From the NCBI RefSeq assembly GCF_007845635.1, contig NZ_SELG01000041.1, positions 372,001 through 436,000 of the forward strand: DNA of 64,000 bases. The letters run 5' to 3'. The translations under genes and the position numbers were made by a program. Position 1 is the first letter of the stretch. The number at the start of each line of letters is the position of its first letter. The notes beneath the pieces were generated by a model. It did not search any database. It worked only from the letters and a program-made list of their open reading frames with translations, and had not been told where the DNA came from. Source of the stretch: Apibacter muscae. GTDB lineage: Bacteria; Bacteroidota; Bacteroidia; Flavobacteriales; Weeksellaceae. Positions 35,494 through 44,878 of the stretch are shown piece by piece.

Positions 35494-36456
35494 TTATTTG
35501 TATCCATTTTCTAAAAGAACATGTAAATCAATAATTCCAAAATATTTTTCTCCATCCAAAACAACTAATTGACCAATTTGATTATCTTTAAATAGAGTAA
35601 AAGCAACACTTGCAAGTTCATCTTTTTGTATGGTTTTAGGATGCACAGACATAATTTCCTTAGCTGTAATTTTGTTATAATCTACATCTTTAGACAAAAC
35701 TCTTCTTAAATCTCCATCAGTAATTACACCCACAACTTTTTCATTATCTACAATTACAGTAATACCATGGGAAGAAGAAGTTAATGAATTTATAACTTCT
35801 TTTAAGTGAGAATTTAAACATATTTGAGGTTTATGGATTTGTTTAACAAATTGTTCAACTTTCCATAATAAATTTTTTCCTAATGCTCCTCCAGGATGAA
35901 ATTTCGCAAAATCTTCAGATTTAAAACCTTTTACTTGTAAAAGAGTTATTGCCAATGCATCTCCCAATGCTAGTTGTACAATAGTAGACGTGGTAGGTGC
36001 TAAATTATTAGGATCTGCTTCTTTATCAACCTTTGTGTCTAAGATTACATCGGCTTGCTCGGCCAATAAACAATTTTTATTGGATGTCATCGCTATTAGG
36101 CGTGATGAATATTTTTTTAAATACGGTACTACCTCTTGAATCTCCATTGAAGTTCCACTATTGGAAATACAAATAGTTATATCTTCTGATCTAATAACTC
36201 CTAGATCCCCATGCTTAGCTTCAGCAGCATGCAAAAACTGAGCAGGAGTTCCCGTTGAATTAAATGTAGCAACTAATTTATTAGCTATATGAGCGCTTTT
36301 CCCAACTCCACAAAAAATTATTTTTCCTTCACATCCTAAAATAAGATTTACAGCTTCTACAAAATCTTCTCCCAAGCGATCATTTAAAGAATTTAATTCT
36401 TTTATTTCTAAACTTAACGTATTTTTACCCAACTCTAAAATCTTATGTTTTTCCAA
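35494..36456 (-). CDS. kdsD: D-arabinose 5-phosphate isomerase (KdsD/KpsF/GutQ family)
   Basis: This enzyme converts ribulose 5-phosphate to arabinose 5-phosphate, the precursor of the KDO sugar of lipopolysaccharide. The 320-residue protein has an N-terminal SIS domain (CGVGKSAHIANKLVATFNSTGTP, AAEAKHGDLGV, CISNSGTSMEI). Two CBS domains follow, from about residue 205 (VITDGDLRRVL) to the end (FGIIDLHVLLENG), the complete family layout. A plausible -7 box (TAAATTTG, 36528-36521) lies in the short divergent region shared with recQ. Confidence 0.92.
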   Translation of the reverse strand: MEKHKILELGKNTLSLEIKELNSLNDRLGEDFVEAVNLILGCEGKIIFCGVGKSAHIANKLVATFNSTGTPAQFLHAAEAKHGDLGVIRSEDITICISNSGTSMEIQEVVPYLKKYSSRLIAMTSNKNCLLAEQADVILDTKVDKEADPNNLAPTTSTIVQLALGDALAITLLQVKGFKSEDFAKFHPGGALGKNLLWKVEQFVKQIHKPQICLNSHLKEVINSLTSSSHGITVIVDNEKVVGVITDGDLRRVLSKDVDYNKITAKEIMSVHPKTIQKDELASVAFTLFKDNQIGQLVVLDGEKYFGIIDLHVLLENGYK

Positions 36457-36548
36457 AATATAAATATTATTTTTTTGTTAGAGAATATTATTGTATTTTT
36501 AAAATTCACAATAACATTGGCAAATTTAAAAAAAACTACAGTTAAAAG

Positions 36549-38747
36549 ATGAATTCTTTAGAAAAAGACTTATCTAAATCCTTAAAAAAATATTTTGGAT
36601 TTAGCACCTTTAAAAAGCCACAAGAAGAAATTATTACTAGTTTACTTGAAGGTAATAATGTATTTGTTTTGATGCCTACAGGAGGAGGAAAATCCTTATG
36701 CTATCAACTACCAGCATTAATTTCTAATGGTACTGCTATTGTTGTATCTCCATTAATTGCTCTTATGAAAAACCAAGTAGATGCCATCAGAGGTATTTCT
36801 TCCAACGAAGGAGTTGCGCATGTACTTAATTCTTCTCAAAATAAAACAGAAATAAAAAAAGTTAAAGATGATATTATATCTGGAGTTACAAAACTATTAT
36901 ATGTAGCACCAGAATCTTTGATAAAAGAAGAATATGTTGAATTTTTAAAAAGTATTGAAATATCTTTTTTTGCTATTGATGAAGCACATTGTATCTCTGA
37001 ATGGGGGCATGATTTTAGACCCGAATATAGAAATTTAAGAGCCATCATTGAAAAAATTGGTAAAGTACCAATCATTGCTTTAACAGCAACGGCAACACCT
37101 AAAGTTCAGGATGACATACAAAAAAATTTGGGTATGACTGATGCCAAAGTTTTTAAATCTTCTTTTAATCGTCCAAATTTATTTTATGAAGTAAGAAGTA
37201 AAATTAATCCTGAAAAGCAAATTATAAAATATATTAAAGAAAATCCTAACAAATCAGGAATAATTTATTGCTTAAGCAGAAAAAAAGTGGAAGAGCTAGC
37301 AGAGTTGTTAAAAATTAATGGCATAAATGCACTTCCCTATCATGCGGGATTAGAAAGTAAACTAAGAGCCTGTCATCAGGATAAATTTTTAATGGAAGAA
37401 GTAGATGTTATCTGTGCTACTATTGCCTTTGGAATGGGGATAGATAAACCTGATGTTCGATTTGTTTTCCATTATGATATTCCTAAAAGTCTGGAAAGTT
37501 ATTATCAAGAAACGGGTAGAGCTGGTAGAGATGGAGGTGAGGGAAAATGTATTGCCTTTTATGATTATAAGGATATTGAAAAATTAGAAAAATTCTTAGC
37601 ATCTAAATCAGTTTCTGAGAGAGAGATTGGTATGCAATTATTACAGGAAGTTGTTGGTTATGCTGAAACTTCAATGTCTAGAAGGAAATACCTTTTGCAT
37701 TATTTTGGGGAAGTTTTTGATGAAGTTAACGGATTAGGTGCAAAAATGGATGATAATTCACTAAACCCTAAGCCTTTAACTGAAGTTTCCAAGGAAATTC
37801 AGCAAATGCTTTCGATTGTTGAAAAAACCAAAGAAAAACTTAAAATTAAAGATTTAGTCCATATAGCTACAGGTAAGGAAACCGCTATAATTAAATCTTA
37901 TAAAATTAGTTCAGAAAATTATTTCGGTTTTGGAAAAGATAAAACAGAAAATTTTTGGAAATCTATTGTTAGACAAGCTATCGTTCATAACTTCCTAGCT
38001 AAAGACATAGAGACTTATGGCGTTTTAAAATTAACGGATTTAGGGAAAAGTTTTATATCTAATCCTACTTCTATACAAATGGCTGAAGATTGGGATTATA
38101 ATCAAGAAATAGAAAATAGCAATACTATTGTACAACCCTCTGGAAACAATAATGCTATTGATAAAACTTTATTTGAAGATTTAAAAAATATTCGTAAAAA
38201 AGTTGCTAAAAAATTTAATATTCCTCCATTCGCTGTTTTTCAAGATCCAAGTTTAGAAGATATGGCTTTACAATATCCTACATCTCTAGTTGAAATGGGA
38301 AATATCTTTGGAGTTGGGGAAGGTAAAGCAAAAAAATTTGGAAAAGAATTTATTGATTATATCGCTAAATATATCGAAGATCATGATATTATTAAACCGG
38401 ATGATTTAGTTATTAAACAAATTGCTAATAAATCCTCTCATAAAGTTTTTATAATTCAAAATACGGATAGAAAATTAGATTTTGAGGATATTGCTAAAGC
38501 AAAAGATCTTTCTATGAGTGAGTTACTAGACGAGATGGAAAGTATCGTTTATCAAGGAACTAAATTAAACATCAACTATTATGTAGATGAATTATTAGAT
38601 GAAGATCAACAACAAGAAATCATTGATTTTTTAATGGAGTCTGAAAGTGATAAAATGTCTGTATTACTTGAAGAATTTGGAGAAGATTATTCTGATGAAG
38701 AATTACGTATTATGAGAATAAAATTTATTAGCGATGTTGCTAATTAA
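36549..38747 (+). CDS. recQ: ATP-dependent DNA helicase RecQ
   Basis: RecQ is a 3'-5' DNA helicase in recombination and repair. The 732-residue protein has Walker A MPTGGGKS (42-49), the aromatic-rich loop DEAHCISEWGHDFRPEY, TATATP, and motif VI YYQETGRAGRDG. An RQC region follows, starting SRRKYLLHYFGEVFDE. Then comes an HRDC-like domain (IRKKVAKKFNIPPFAVFQD, LVEMGNIFGVGEGKAKKFG) and an acidic tail. The four zinc-binding cysteines of E. coli RecQ are absent from the RQC region. Overall length suits the longer Bacteroidota RecQ form. Confidence 0.93.
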   Translation: MNSLEKDLSKSLKKYFGFSTFKKPQEEIITSLLEGNNVFVLMPTGGGKSLCYQLPALISNGTAIVVSPLIALMKNQVDAIRGISSNEGVAHVLNSSQNKTEIKKVKDDIISGVTKLLYVAPESLIKEEYVEFLKSIEISFFAIDEAHCISEWGHDFRPEYRNLRAIIEKIGKVPIIALTATATPKVQDDIQKNLGMTDAKVFKSSFNRPNLFYEVRSKINPEKQIIKYIKENPNKSGIIYCLSRKKVEELAELLKINGINALPYHAGLESKLRACHQDKFLMEEVDVICATIAFGMGIDKPDVRFVFHYDIPKSLESYYQETGRAGRDGGEGKCIAFYDYKDIEKLEKFLASKSVSEREIGMQLLQEVVGYAETSMSRRKYLLHYFGEVFDEVNGLGAKMDDNSLNPKPLTEVSKEIQQMLSIVEKTKEKLKIKDLVHIATGKETAIIKSYKISSENYFGFGKDKTENFWKSIVRQAIVHNFLAKDIETYGVLKLTDLGKSFISNPTSIQMAEDWDYNQEIENSNTIVQPSGNNNAIDKTLFEDLKNIRKKVAKKFNIPPFAVFQDPSLEDMALQYPTSLVEMGNIFGVGEGKAKKFGKEFIDYIAKYIEDHDIIKPDDLVIKQIANKSSHKVFIIQNTDRKLDFEDIAKAKDLSMSELLDEMESIVYQGTKLNINYYVDELLDEDQQQEIIDFLMESESDKMSVLLEEFGEDYSDEELRIMRIKFISDVAN

Positions 38748-38926
38748 TTAAAATTTTAAATAAAAAAGTCAATTTTAATTTCCTTCTATTTATAATATGT
38801 TAAGTTCAAATGGTTACTAATTCATTTGATGCTTTCATTAATTTAGTAGGAATTAAGTATCAATAATTTTCCTTTTTAATCATTTTTCAATAAATATTTA
38901 CTTTTAATAGTAGATTTTTATTTGAA

Positions 38927-39694
38927 CTACAAAGTCTTGTTAGGTTTAGGCAATTGTGAATAGTAATTCTTAGCTGTACTTAAAATATATCCTACATTAC
39001 TTTCTAAGATATCCAAGTACATTTCATTGGAGTCTTTATTTTGTATATATAAGTGATAACATATATTGGATTTCATAAATGGAAAATAGTTATTATCTTT
39101 AACAAGTAACATAAGCAAAGTAAGAATCTCATAATCTTTTTTATCACTTTTTTTGAAACTACTTATTAGGAAAGGAATCATTTCCGTAGCATTTAATTCC
39201 CGTAATATTAATTTAAAATTAAGTCCTATATTAGGTTGTTTCAGCGAGTTTTCTTTTATAAGTTTTAGTACTTCGTTTCTATTGTTTCTAAGGAAATCAA
39301 TTTCTCGTATGCTCCATATGATATCTTGATCATGATAGGGTAAATGAGCATTTATCTTATCATTCCGATCTAAAGAAGTATTTAAAATTATATTTTTATT
39401 CAAATTTTCAGGGTAAGCCATCACATACGTGAATTTCTCTTTGAATGACAACTGATTAAAATCTTCATCACTCAAAATAACTGGAACAATCTTATTTTCA
39501 GAACCATTGTTTGAAATATTCTTAATTCCAGATTTAGCAAGAAGTTTACTTATTTTTGAAAATTTATAAGTGGGTATGAAGCTTAAAGATTTATACTCAG
39601 AATATAGTGGATTAGCAATGCTTAAAGAATCTATTTGCTGTGCATTAAGTTGAAAAAATAAAATTAGTAATAGCCATAGATAATTTTTTTTCAT
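38927..39694 (-). CDS. Hypothetical secreted protein
   Basis: I recognise no family in this 255-residue protein. A clear signal peptide (MKKNYLWLLLILFFQLNAQQ, cut near NAQ) points to periplasmic or surface location. The mature part has an extended N-terminal region and, from about residue 130, leucine-rich amphipathic segments (LKLIKENSLKQPNIGLNFKL, ILTLLMLLV) that could form a helical bundle. It is a single gene, with a gap toward recQ and a terminator hairpin of the aminotransferase gene upstream. Confidence 0.6.
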   Translation of the reverse strand: MKKNYLWLLLILFFQLNAQQIDSLSIANPLYSEYKSLSFIPTYKFSKISKLLAKSGIKNISNNGSENKIVPVILSDEDFNQLSFKEKFTYVMAYPENLNKNIILNTSLDRNDKINAHLPYHDQDIIWSIREIDFLRNNRNEVLKLIKENSLKQPNIGLNFKLILRELNATEMIPFLISSFKKSDKKDYEILTLLMLLVKDNNYFPFMKSNICYHLYIQNKDSNEMYLDILESNVGYILSTAKNYYSQLPKPNKTL

Positions 39695-39747
39695 AACATT
39701 TAGTTTATATATTTCCCTAAATATATAAAATATTTCCTTAGCAAAAA

Positions 39748-39774
39748 AAATAGAGGATATTTTATCCTCTATTT
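39748..39774 (-). terminator. Hairpin terminator of the DegT aminotransferase gene
   Basis: A perfect 12-bp stem (39748-39759 with 39763-39774, arms AAATAGAGGATA and TATCCTCTATTT) has a 3-base loop. On the minus strand it is followed by a T-run (the A-run at 39743-39747). It lies about 30 bases past the aminotransferase stop. Confidence 0.85.
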
Positions 39775-39805
39775 ACTTATGAAATTAAAAATTTTATAAG
39801 AATAT

Positions 39806-40999
39806 CTATTGTATTATTTCAAGGATAGAACTTCTTAAAATTTGCGCTTTTTTAGCTAATTCTTCCTCAGTCCATAATAAAGAGATAGGAATTGTAATTG
39901 TTCTACTTAATATGTTATCCGACTGTGTATAATCTGCATTGGCATAATTCGGTAATAACTCTTTATGTTCTTTATACAGCGGAGCTAGGGTTTTCAAAAG
40001 TTTTAAATGATCCCACTTTTTTATATAATGCCAATTATTATCAAACCAATAGGCATTGCCAATTCCTTTAGAAACCAATAATTGAGAGGCTTCCTTTGCT
40101 TTTTCTTTCGTTGGTAAAAAAATACTTAAAAATGAAGCATTGTCTCCTTTTTCATCAAGGATTCTTCTAAATTCTACCCCTTCGATATCTTTTAGAGCAT
40201 CTTTAAAAACTTGTTTATTATTCCTTTGAATACTAAGAATTTTATCTAATTTTTCAAATTGTGCTAAACCCACTGCTGCATTTAATTCTGAAATTCTATA
40301 ATTTAAACCTAAATAGGGATGATTCTCAGCTCCTCTATTATTACCAACATGGTCATGGCCATGATCTGTATACTGATCTGCATGGATATAATAATCATGA
40401 TTATTAGTAACTACAGCTCCACCTTCTCCACAAGTAATGGTTTTAACAAAATCAAAAGAAAAACAACCTAAGTCTCCTATAGTACCTAAATATTTTCCTT
40501 TATAGGTTCCTCCAAATGCTTGGCACGCATCTTCAATTAAGAGTATATTATGTTTTTTTGCTAATTCTTTTAGTGAAGTTAAATCTGCCATCTCTCCACA
40601 CATATGTACAGGCATAATTACTTTAGTTCTTGGTGAAATCGCTTTTTCAACAGATTTAGGATCCATAGTTAAAGTGTCGTCAATATCAACCAAAACAGGT
40701 ATAGCTCCGACACTAAGCACAGCTTCAAAACTTGCTACAAAGGTAAAAGTTGGCAAAATTACTTCATCCCCCGCTCCAATTCCTGCAGAATTTAAAGCTG
40801 TAATTAAAGCAGTTGTTCCACTTGTTGTAAGTTGTGCATAACTTACATTCATCTTTTTTTGAATGGCTTGCTCTAATTCTTTTGCCTTCCAATGATTATT
40901 TCTTAAAGTTTCAAAATTATAACGCATTAAAATTCCACTTTCAATAACGTCATTTAGGTGTTTTTTCTCTTCTTCACCCCAAAGCTCATATCCTGGCAT
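39806..40999 (-). CDS. DegT/DnrJ/EryC1/StrS-family aminotransferase
   Basis: This is a PLP-dependent sugar-type aminotransferase of 397 residues. Conserved features are LTTSGTTALITALNSAGIGAGDEVILP, the cofactor-binding EDACQAFGG and the PLP lysine in DFVKTITCGEGGAVVT, then YRISELNAAVGLAQ. Family members usually aminate nucleotide-linked keto sugars for surface polysaccharides (perosamine, bacillosamine). No other sugar gene lies nearby, so the substrate is open. It stands alone with its own terminator. Confidence 0.88.
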   Translation of the reverse strand: MPGYELWGEEEKKHLNDVIESGILMRYNFETLRNNHWKAKELEQAIQKKMNVSYAQLTTSGTTALITALNSAGIGAGDEVILPTFTFVASFEAVLSVGAIPVLVDIDDTLTMDPKSVEKAISPRTKVIMPVHMCGEMADLTSLKELAKKHNILLIEDACQAFGGTYKGKYLGTIGDLGCFSFDFVKTITCGEGGAVVTNNHDYYIHADQYTDHGHDHVGNNRGAENHPYLGLNYRISELNAAVGLAQFEKLDKILSIQRNNKQVFKDALKDIEGVEFRRILDEKGDNASFLSIFLPTKEKAKEASQLLVSKGIGNAYWFDNNWHYIKKWDHLKLLKTLAPLYKEHKELLPNYANADYTQSDNILSRTITIPISLLWTEEELAKKAQILRSSILEIIQ

Positions 41000-41259
41000 A
41001 ATCTTATATTTTTAATATTATTTTATTGAAATGATCAACAAACAAAGATACTAAATTAGAAAATTTAATGGTTGCAGGAATTTATTTAAAATAAAACCAT
41101 TAATTCATTATAAAATACATTAATATAAATTAAACTCAATTTATATAGAGATTATCAAAATTTAAATTTATTCTTGTTACATTTCTAAAGCTAGAATACA
41201 AATTTTAGATTTATTCTGGTACACTTAACCCATGGTTATTTTAAAATTTATTAAAAAAC

Positions 41260-41790
41260 TTAATGTTTATAGGGAATTGTATGAATTAAGTTTATAATGT
41301 TTTGAGAATCAGAATTTTCACTTAATTTACCCAAAGCCATCAGTTTCATTGGGTAACTTTTACCATCGTTGTAATAAGATGGTTGATTATAATTTACCTT
41401 ATCCCAAAGTGTAAAGCCTTCTCTTTCATAAAAAATAATTCTCCGTTTAGCCATTTCTTCTATGGGTAATTCTACTTCTAAAATTATAGGCTTAGAAACC
41501 TTAGATTTAATTGAATTTAAAATTTTACTGCCGTAGCCTTTGTTTCTATGTTTAGAACAAACCGCAAAATGTTCAACAAATATAAAAGTACCTAAATCCC
41601 AATAGTTAAAAAATCCTACAGGATTATTTTCACTCCATGCTAATAAAATTTGAAATTTCGGCTCATCTTTGTATACATTAAGCATTCTTTCTTTAGGTCT
41701 TCGTTCATTTTTAGGAAATGATTCTTCATAAAGATTTTCGATAAAAGTAATTTCTCTTTTATCATCCATGTTTAGTTTTTGTAATCTCAT
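41260..41790 (-). CDS. GNAT-family N-acetyltransferase
   Basis: The 176-residue protein has the GNAT acetyl-CoA site (HFAVCSKHRNKGYGSKIL, motif A R/Q-x-x-G-x-G/A). A strand follows (KPIILEVELP), then the EREGFTLWD C-terminal signature. The acceptor substrate is unknown. It is the last gene of a tight run with a secreted coiled-coil protein (12-base gap) and trmH. Confidence 0.85.
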   Translation of the reverse strand: MRLQKLNMDDKREITFIENLYEESFPKNERRPKERMLNVYKDEPKFQILLAWSENNPVGFFNYWDLGTFIFVEHFAVCSKHRNKGYGSKILNSIKSKVSKPIILEVELPIEEMAKRRIIFYEREGFTLWDKVNYNQPSYYNDGKSYPMKLMALGKLSENSDSQNIINLIHTIPYKH

Positions 41791-41802
41791 AAAAAATTTA
41801 AT

Positions 41803-42699
41803 TTATTGATTAAAATCTAATTCTAAGGAATCATCCAATGATTCAACTTGATCTATATTATCTAATTTTTCTGTACTTTGACTATCATTTAAACTATTAT
41901 TCGAATTATCATTTATAGATTCTTTCTGATCCCATTCGTTGGATAAAATTTTTGGATCATTATTATTGCCATTCCCTTCTAATCCATCCAATCTATCTTG
42001 AAAATGTTGTATTACAATTTTTTGTGCTTCAATTTCTTTTTCTAAGGATAAGTTTTGCTCTTTCAATTGTGAAATTTCTTTTTGATAATTTTGTATATCC
42101 TCTTTTAATTTAGATACTTTAGCTTCATCAATATCCGACGTCTGGGAGTTTAGAACTTCAATTCTGTTATTGGTTTGTTGAATCCCTTTTTCTAAAAATA
42201 AAATTCGATCTGTATTTCTAATTCTTTCTTTCTCTAAAGAAAGATTATAGTTTTTAGCTCCTACCAAATCTTGTTGTGTGCAGGTCAAATTCATATTATT
42301 TTTAAAATCATTAAGAACTGGTAGAGCCAAAGATTTTTCATTTAACTTATCATTAATATAAATGCCCTCTGAATCTTGAAAAGAAGTAAAAATATTCATA
42401 TTTTTATCATCAACATATTCATAAACCAAAGTTCCGTTCCATAAATCTCCTTTAGGATCGAATTTTAAATTTACACCGTTTAATTTATTGATTACTCCCC
42501 CTCTAGCCTTACCTCCTTGCTTTTTAATAAAATTTTTCCAAACACTTAGTACAGTTTCTTTATTACAAACCGGTAAGCTAAAACTGAATGCTGGTACTTC
42601 TTTATTATCTTTATCGGTATATGTGATATTTTCTATATCCTGTGCTTTACCAACAACCCAAAAAAACAATACGACTATAATTGTTATTTTTACTTTCAT
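41803..42699 (-). CDS. Secreted coiled-coil protein of unknown function
   Basis: I do not recognise a family. The 298-residue protein has a signal peptide (MKVKITIIVVLFFWVVGKAQ) and a globular part of about 130 residues. A long coiled coil follows (about 160-235, with the heptad-rich NYQKEISQLKEQNLSLEKEI). The tail is acidic and rich in Asn, Asp and Ser. Its start overlaps the trmH stop by four bases (ATGA), so it is translationally coupled to trmH. This looks like operon packing rather than shared function. Confidence 0.65.
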   Translation of the reverse strand: MKVKITIIVVLFFWVVGKAQDIENITYTDKDNKEVPAFSFSLPVCNKETVLSVWKNFIKKQGGKARGGVINKLNGVNLKFDPKGDLWNGTLVYEYVDDKNMNIFTSFQDSEGIYINDKLNEKSLALPVLNDFKNNMNLTCTQQDLVGAKNYNLSLEKERIRNTDRILFLEKGIQQTNNRIEVLNSQTSDIDEAKVSKLKEDIQNYQKEISQLKEQNLSLEKEIEAQKIVIQHFQDRLDGLEGNGNNNDPKILSNEWDQKESINDNSNNSLNDSQSTEKLDNIDQVESLDDSLELDFNQ

Positions 42700-43373
42700 T
42701 TGTTAATTTTTTTTAAATAATATTCAGCAATTTCCTTTCCAGAACTAATTGAATTAATCGCCCATTGAGTTTTTAAATTTATTTTTCGTTCATCAGAAAT
42801 CTTCCAATCTAATTTGCTACGTTCTAACTGTTTTCTAAATTCATAAAAGCATATGCCTGCAGCAACAGAAACGTTTAAACTTTCCGTAAATCCTTTCATA
42901 GGTATTGAAAGAGAATAGTCTGCAAAATTAAATGTTTCTTTTGTCACGCCTTTAAATTCAGTACCAAAAATTAAAGCTGTGGGCTTATCTATTATAAAAT
43001 CATGAATAGGGATTGCATTCTTTTCTGGAGATACTGCTACCATTTGATATCCTTTCTCCTTAATTTTAATTAATGATTCTAATCCTGAAGACATATAGTT
43101 AATATCTATCCATTTATCAGCCCCTCGAGAAACAGTAGTTTCAGGAGAAAATTCATTTCTATTCTGCAAAGCATACAAAGATTGAAACCCAAATGCTTCC
43201 ATACTACGAACTATTGCAGCCGCATTTCTAAACTGATAAATATCTTCAATTACAGGCACAACAAATTCAGTTCTAAAGTTGACTAAATTCTCTATTTTTT
43301 TTAATTTATCCTCTGTTAAAAACTCTTTTAAATATTCATACAGTTCTAAATTATTTTCAATCCCTTTATACAT
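42696..43373 (-). CDS. trmH: tRNA/rRNA 2'-O-methyltransferase, TrmH (SpoU) family
   Basis: This is a SPOUT-class RNA ribose methyltransferase of 225 residues. Motif 1 is EDIYQFRNAAAIVRSMEAFGF, motif 2 is ALIFGTEFKGVT and motif 3 is LSIPMKGFTESLNVSVAAGICFYE, the SAM-binding knot. The N-terminal extension (FLTEDKLKKIENLVNFRTEF) matches TrmH, which modifies G18 of tRNA, but other SpoU members are possible. It is first in a three-gene run. Confidence 0.88.
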   Translation of the reverse strand: MYKGIENNLELYEYLKEFLTEDKLKKIENLVNFRTEFVVPVIEDIYQFRNAAAIVRSMEAFGFQSLYALQNRNEFSPETTVSRGADKWIDINYMSSGLESLIKIKEKGYQMVAVSPEKNAIPIHDFIIDKPTALIFGTEFKGVTKETFNFADYSLSIPMKGFTESLNVSVAAGICFYEFRKQLERSKLDWKISDERKINLKTQWAINSISSGKEIAEYYLKKINK

Positions 43374-43541
43374 AAGTCAAAAATAAAAATTTAAATAGAC
43401 CCAAGGAAATTTATAAATATAAAAATGGTATAAGTTTTGTTTATGCTTACACCATCTAACCTCTTTATTAATTGTCTTAAATAGCTTTAAGCTACTTTTA
43501 GAGGTTAAATAGTTTTTAAAATAAACACTAAAAAAAAATAT

Positions 43542-44762
43542 ATGAATATTGATGTGATCAACAATGGTAATGTTTCCTTTATGGTTCTTACCACAGTACT
43601 TGTCTTCTTAATGATCCCAGGACTGGCTTTCTTTTATGGAGGTTTGGTTCCTAAGAAAAATTCTCTTACCATGATGATGTATACTTTCATTTCCATGGGC
43701 ATTGTAACTATTTTGTGGACATTTGGTGGTTTCTCTTTAGTTTTTGGTAAGGATATAGGTGGCGTTGTTGGATCTCCTACTGAATATTTTATGTTGCATG
43801 GAGTAGATTTTAACGTTAATCCGAGATACGGTTCCTCCATTCCTTTTTTAATGTTCTTTATGTATCAACTTATGTTTGCTATAATTACCGCACCTTTAAT
43901 GACTGGAGCAATAGCAAGTAGAATAACAATTATGGGATGGGTAAAAGTTCTTATTTTATGGATGATTCTTATATACTTTCCAGTAGCTCACTGGATATGG
44001 GGCGGTGGTTTTTTAAGTAAATGGGGATTTGTTGACTTTGCCGGTGGTACTGTAATACATGCAACTGCAGGTTTTAGTGCTTTGGTAGGCGTATTGTTTT
44101 TTGGAAAAAGATATTATAAAACTTCTGAAGATTACGGAAATATTAATTTAGTGATTTTAGGTGCTGCTATCCTATTATTTGGATGGTTTGGTTTTAATTC
44201 AGGAGGAGCTCTGGTAAGTGGTGAGCATGCGGCCATTGCTTTCACAAATACAGGGATTGCTGCTGGTTTTTCTACTATTGTTTGGGTTATCATATGTTAT
44301 TTACGCGATAAAAAATTCTCTTTCATTGAGTTAACCACTGGAGCCGTTGCAGGTTTAGCGACCATAACTCCTTGTTCAGGATATGTTTCACCACAATCTT
44401 CTGTACTTATAGGAATTATTGCTGCCTTTGTGTGTTACGGATGTTTACAGCTTTCAATTAAATTGAAATTGGACGATGCTTTAGGCGTATGGGGGGTTCA
44501 TGGCATGGGTGGTGTCACCGGTAGTATTCTAGTTGGTATTTTTGCAGCTAGTAATTTGGATGGTGTATCTGGAGGTTTTCATCAATTTATAATTCAATTG
44601 TTAGGCGTAAGCATTGTAATTGTTTATAGTTGTATTGTTTGTTGGGCTATTTTTAAAATTTGTGATCTTACAGGTTCTATACGCGTGCCTAAAGATGTTC
44701 AAGAAAAGGGTCTTGATCAAAAATATATGACAGAAATTGTTGATTTTAAATCTTCAAATTAA
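43542..44762 (+). CDS. amtB: Ammonium transporter Amt
   Basis: Amt proteins import ammonium as a trimeric channel. The 406-residue protein has about eleven helices. Conserved parts are the start (SFMVLTTVLVFLMIPGLAFFYGG), DFAGGTVIHATAGFSAL with the first pore histidine, GWFGFNSGGAL, and VWGVHGMGGVTGSILVGIFA with the second pore histidine. It has no signal-like N-terminal extension. The usual PII partner glnK is not adjacent, so the regulator must be elsewhere or absent. Confidence 0.95.
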   Translation: MNIDVINNGNVSFMVLTTVLVFLMIPGLAFFYGGLVPKKNSLTMMMYTFISMGIVTILWTFGGFSLVFGKDIGGVVGSPTEYFMLHGVDFNVNPRYGSSIPFLMFFMYQLMFAIITAPLMTGAIASRITIMGWVKVLILWMILIYFPVAHWIWGGGFLSKWGFVDFAGGTVIHATAGFSALVGVLFFGKRYYKTSEDYGNINLVILGAAILLFGWFGFNSGGALVSGEHAAIAFTNTGIAAGFSTIVWVIICYLRDKKFSFIELTTGAVAGLATITPCSGYVSPQSSVLIGIIAAFVCYGCLQLSIKLKLDDALGVWGVHGMGGVTGSILVGIFAASNLDGVSGGFHQFIIQLLGVSIVIVYSCIVCWAIFKICDLTGSIRVPKDVQEKGLDQKYMTEIVDFKSSN

Positions 44763-44818
44763 AACTTATTTCTAAAATTATTAAGAACTCTCTTTTTAAA
44801 TTTTGAATTATCTATAAA

Positions 44819-44848
44819 AAAAGCTCCATAAATAATTATGGAGCTTTT
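44819..44848. terminator. Bidirectional hairpin terminator
   Basis: A perfect 13-bp stem (44819-44831 with 44836-44848, core AGCTCCATAA/TTATGGAGCT) has a 4-base loop and A/T flanks. It lies between the convergent amtB and serB genes. Confidence 0.88.
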
Positions 44849-44878
44849 AAATTTTCTTTAATTAAGTAAAATGAACAT

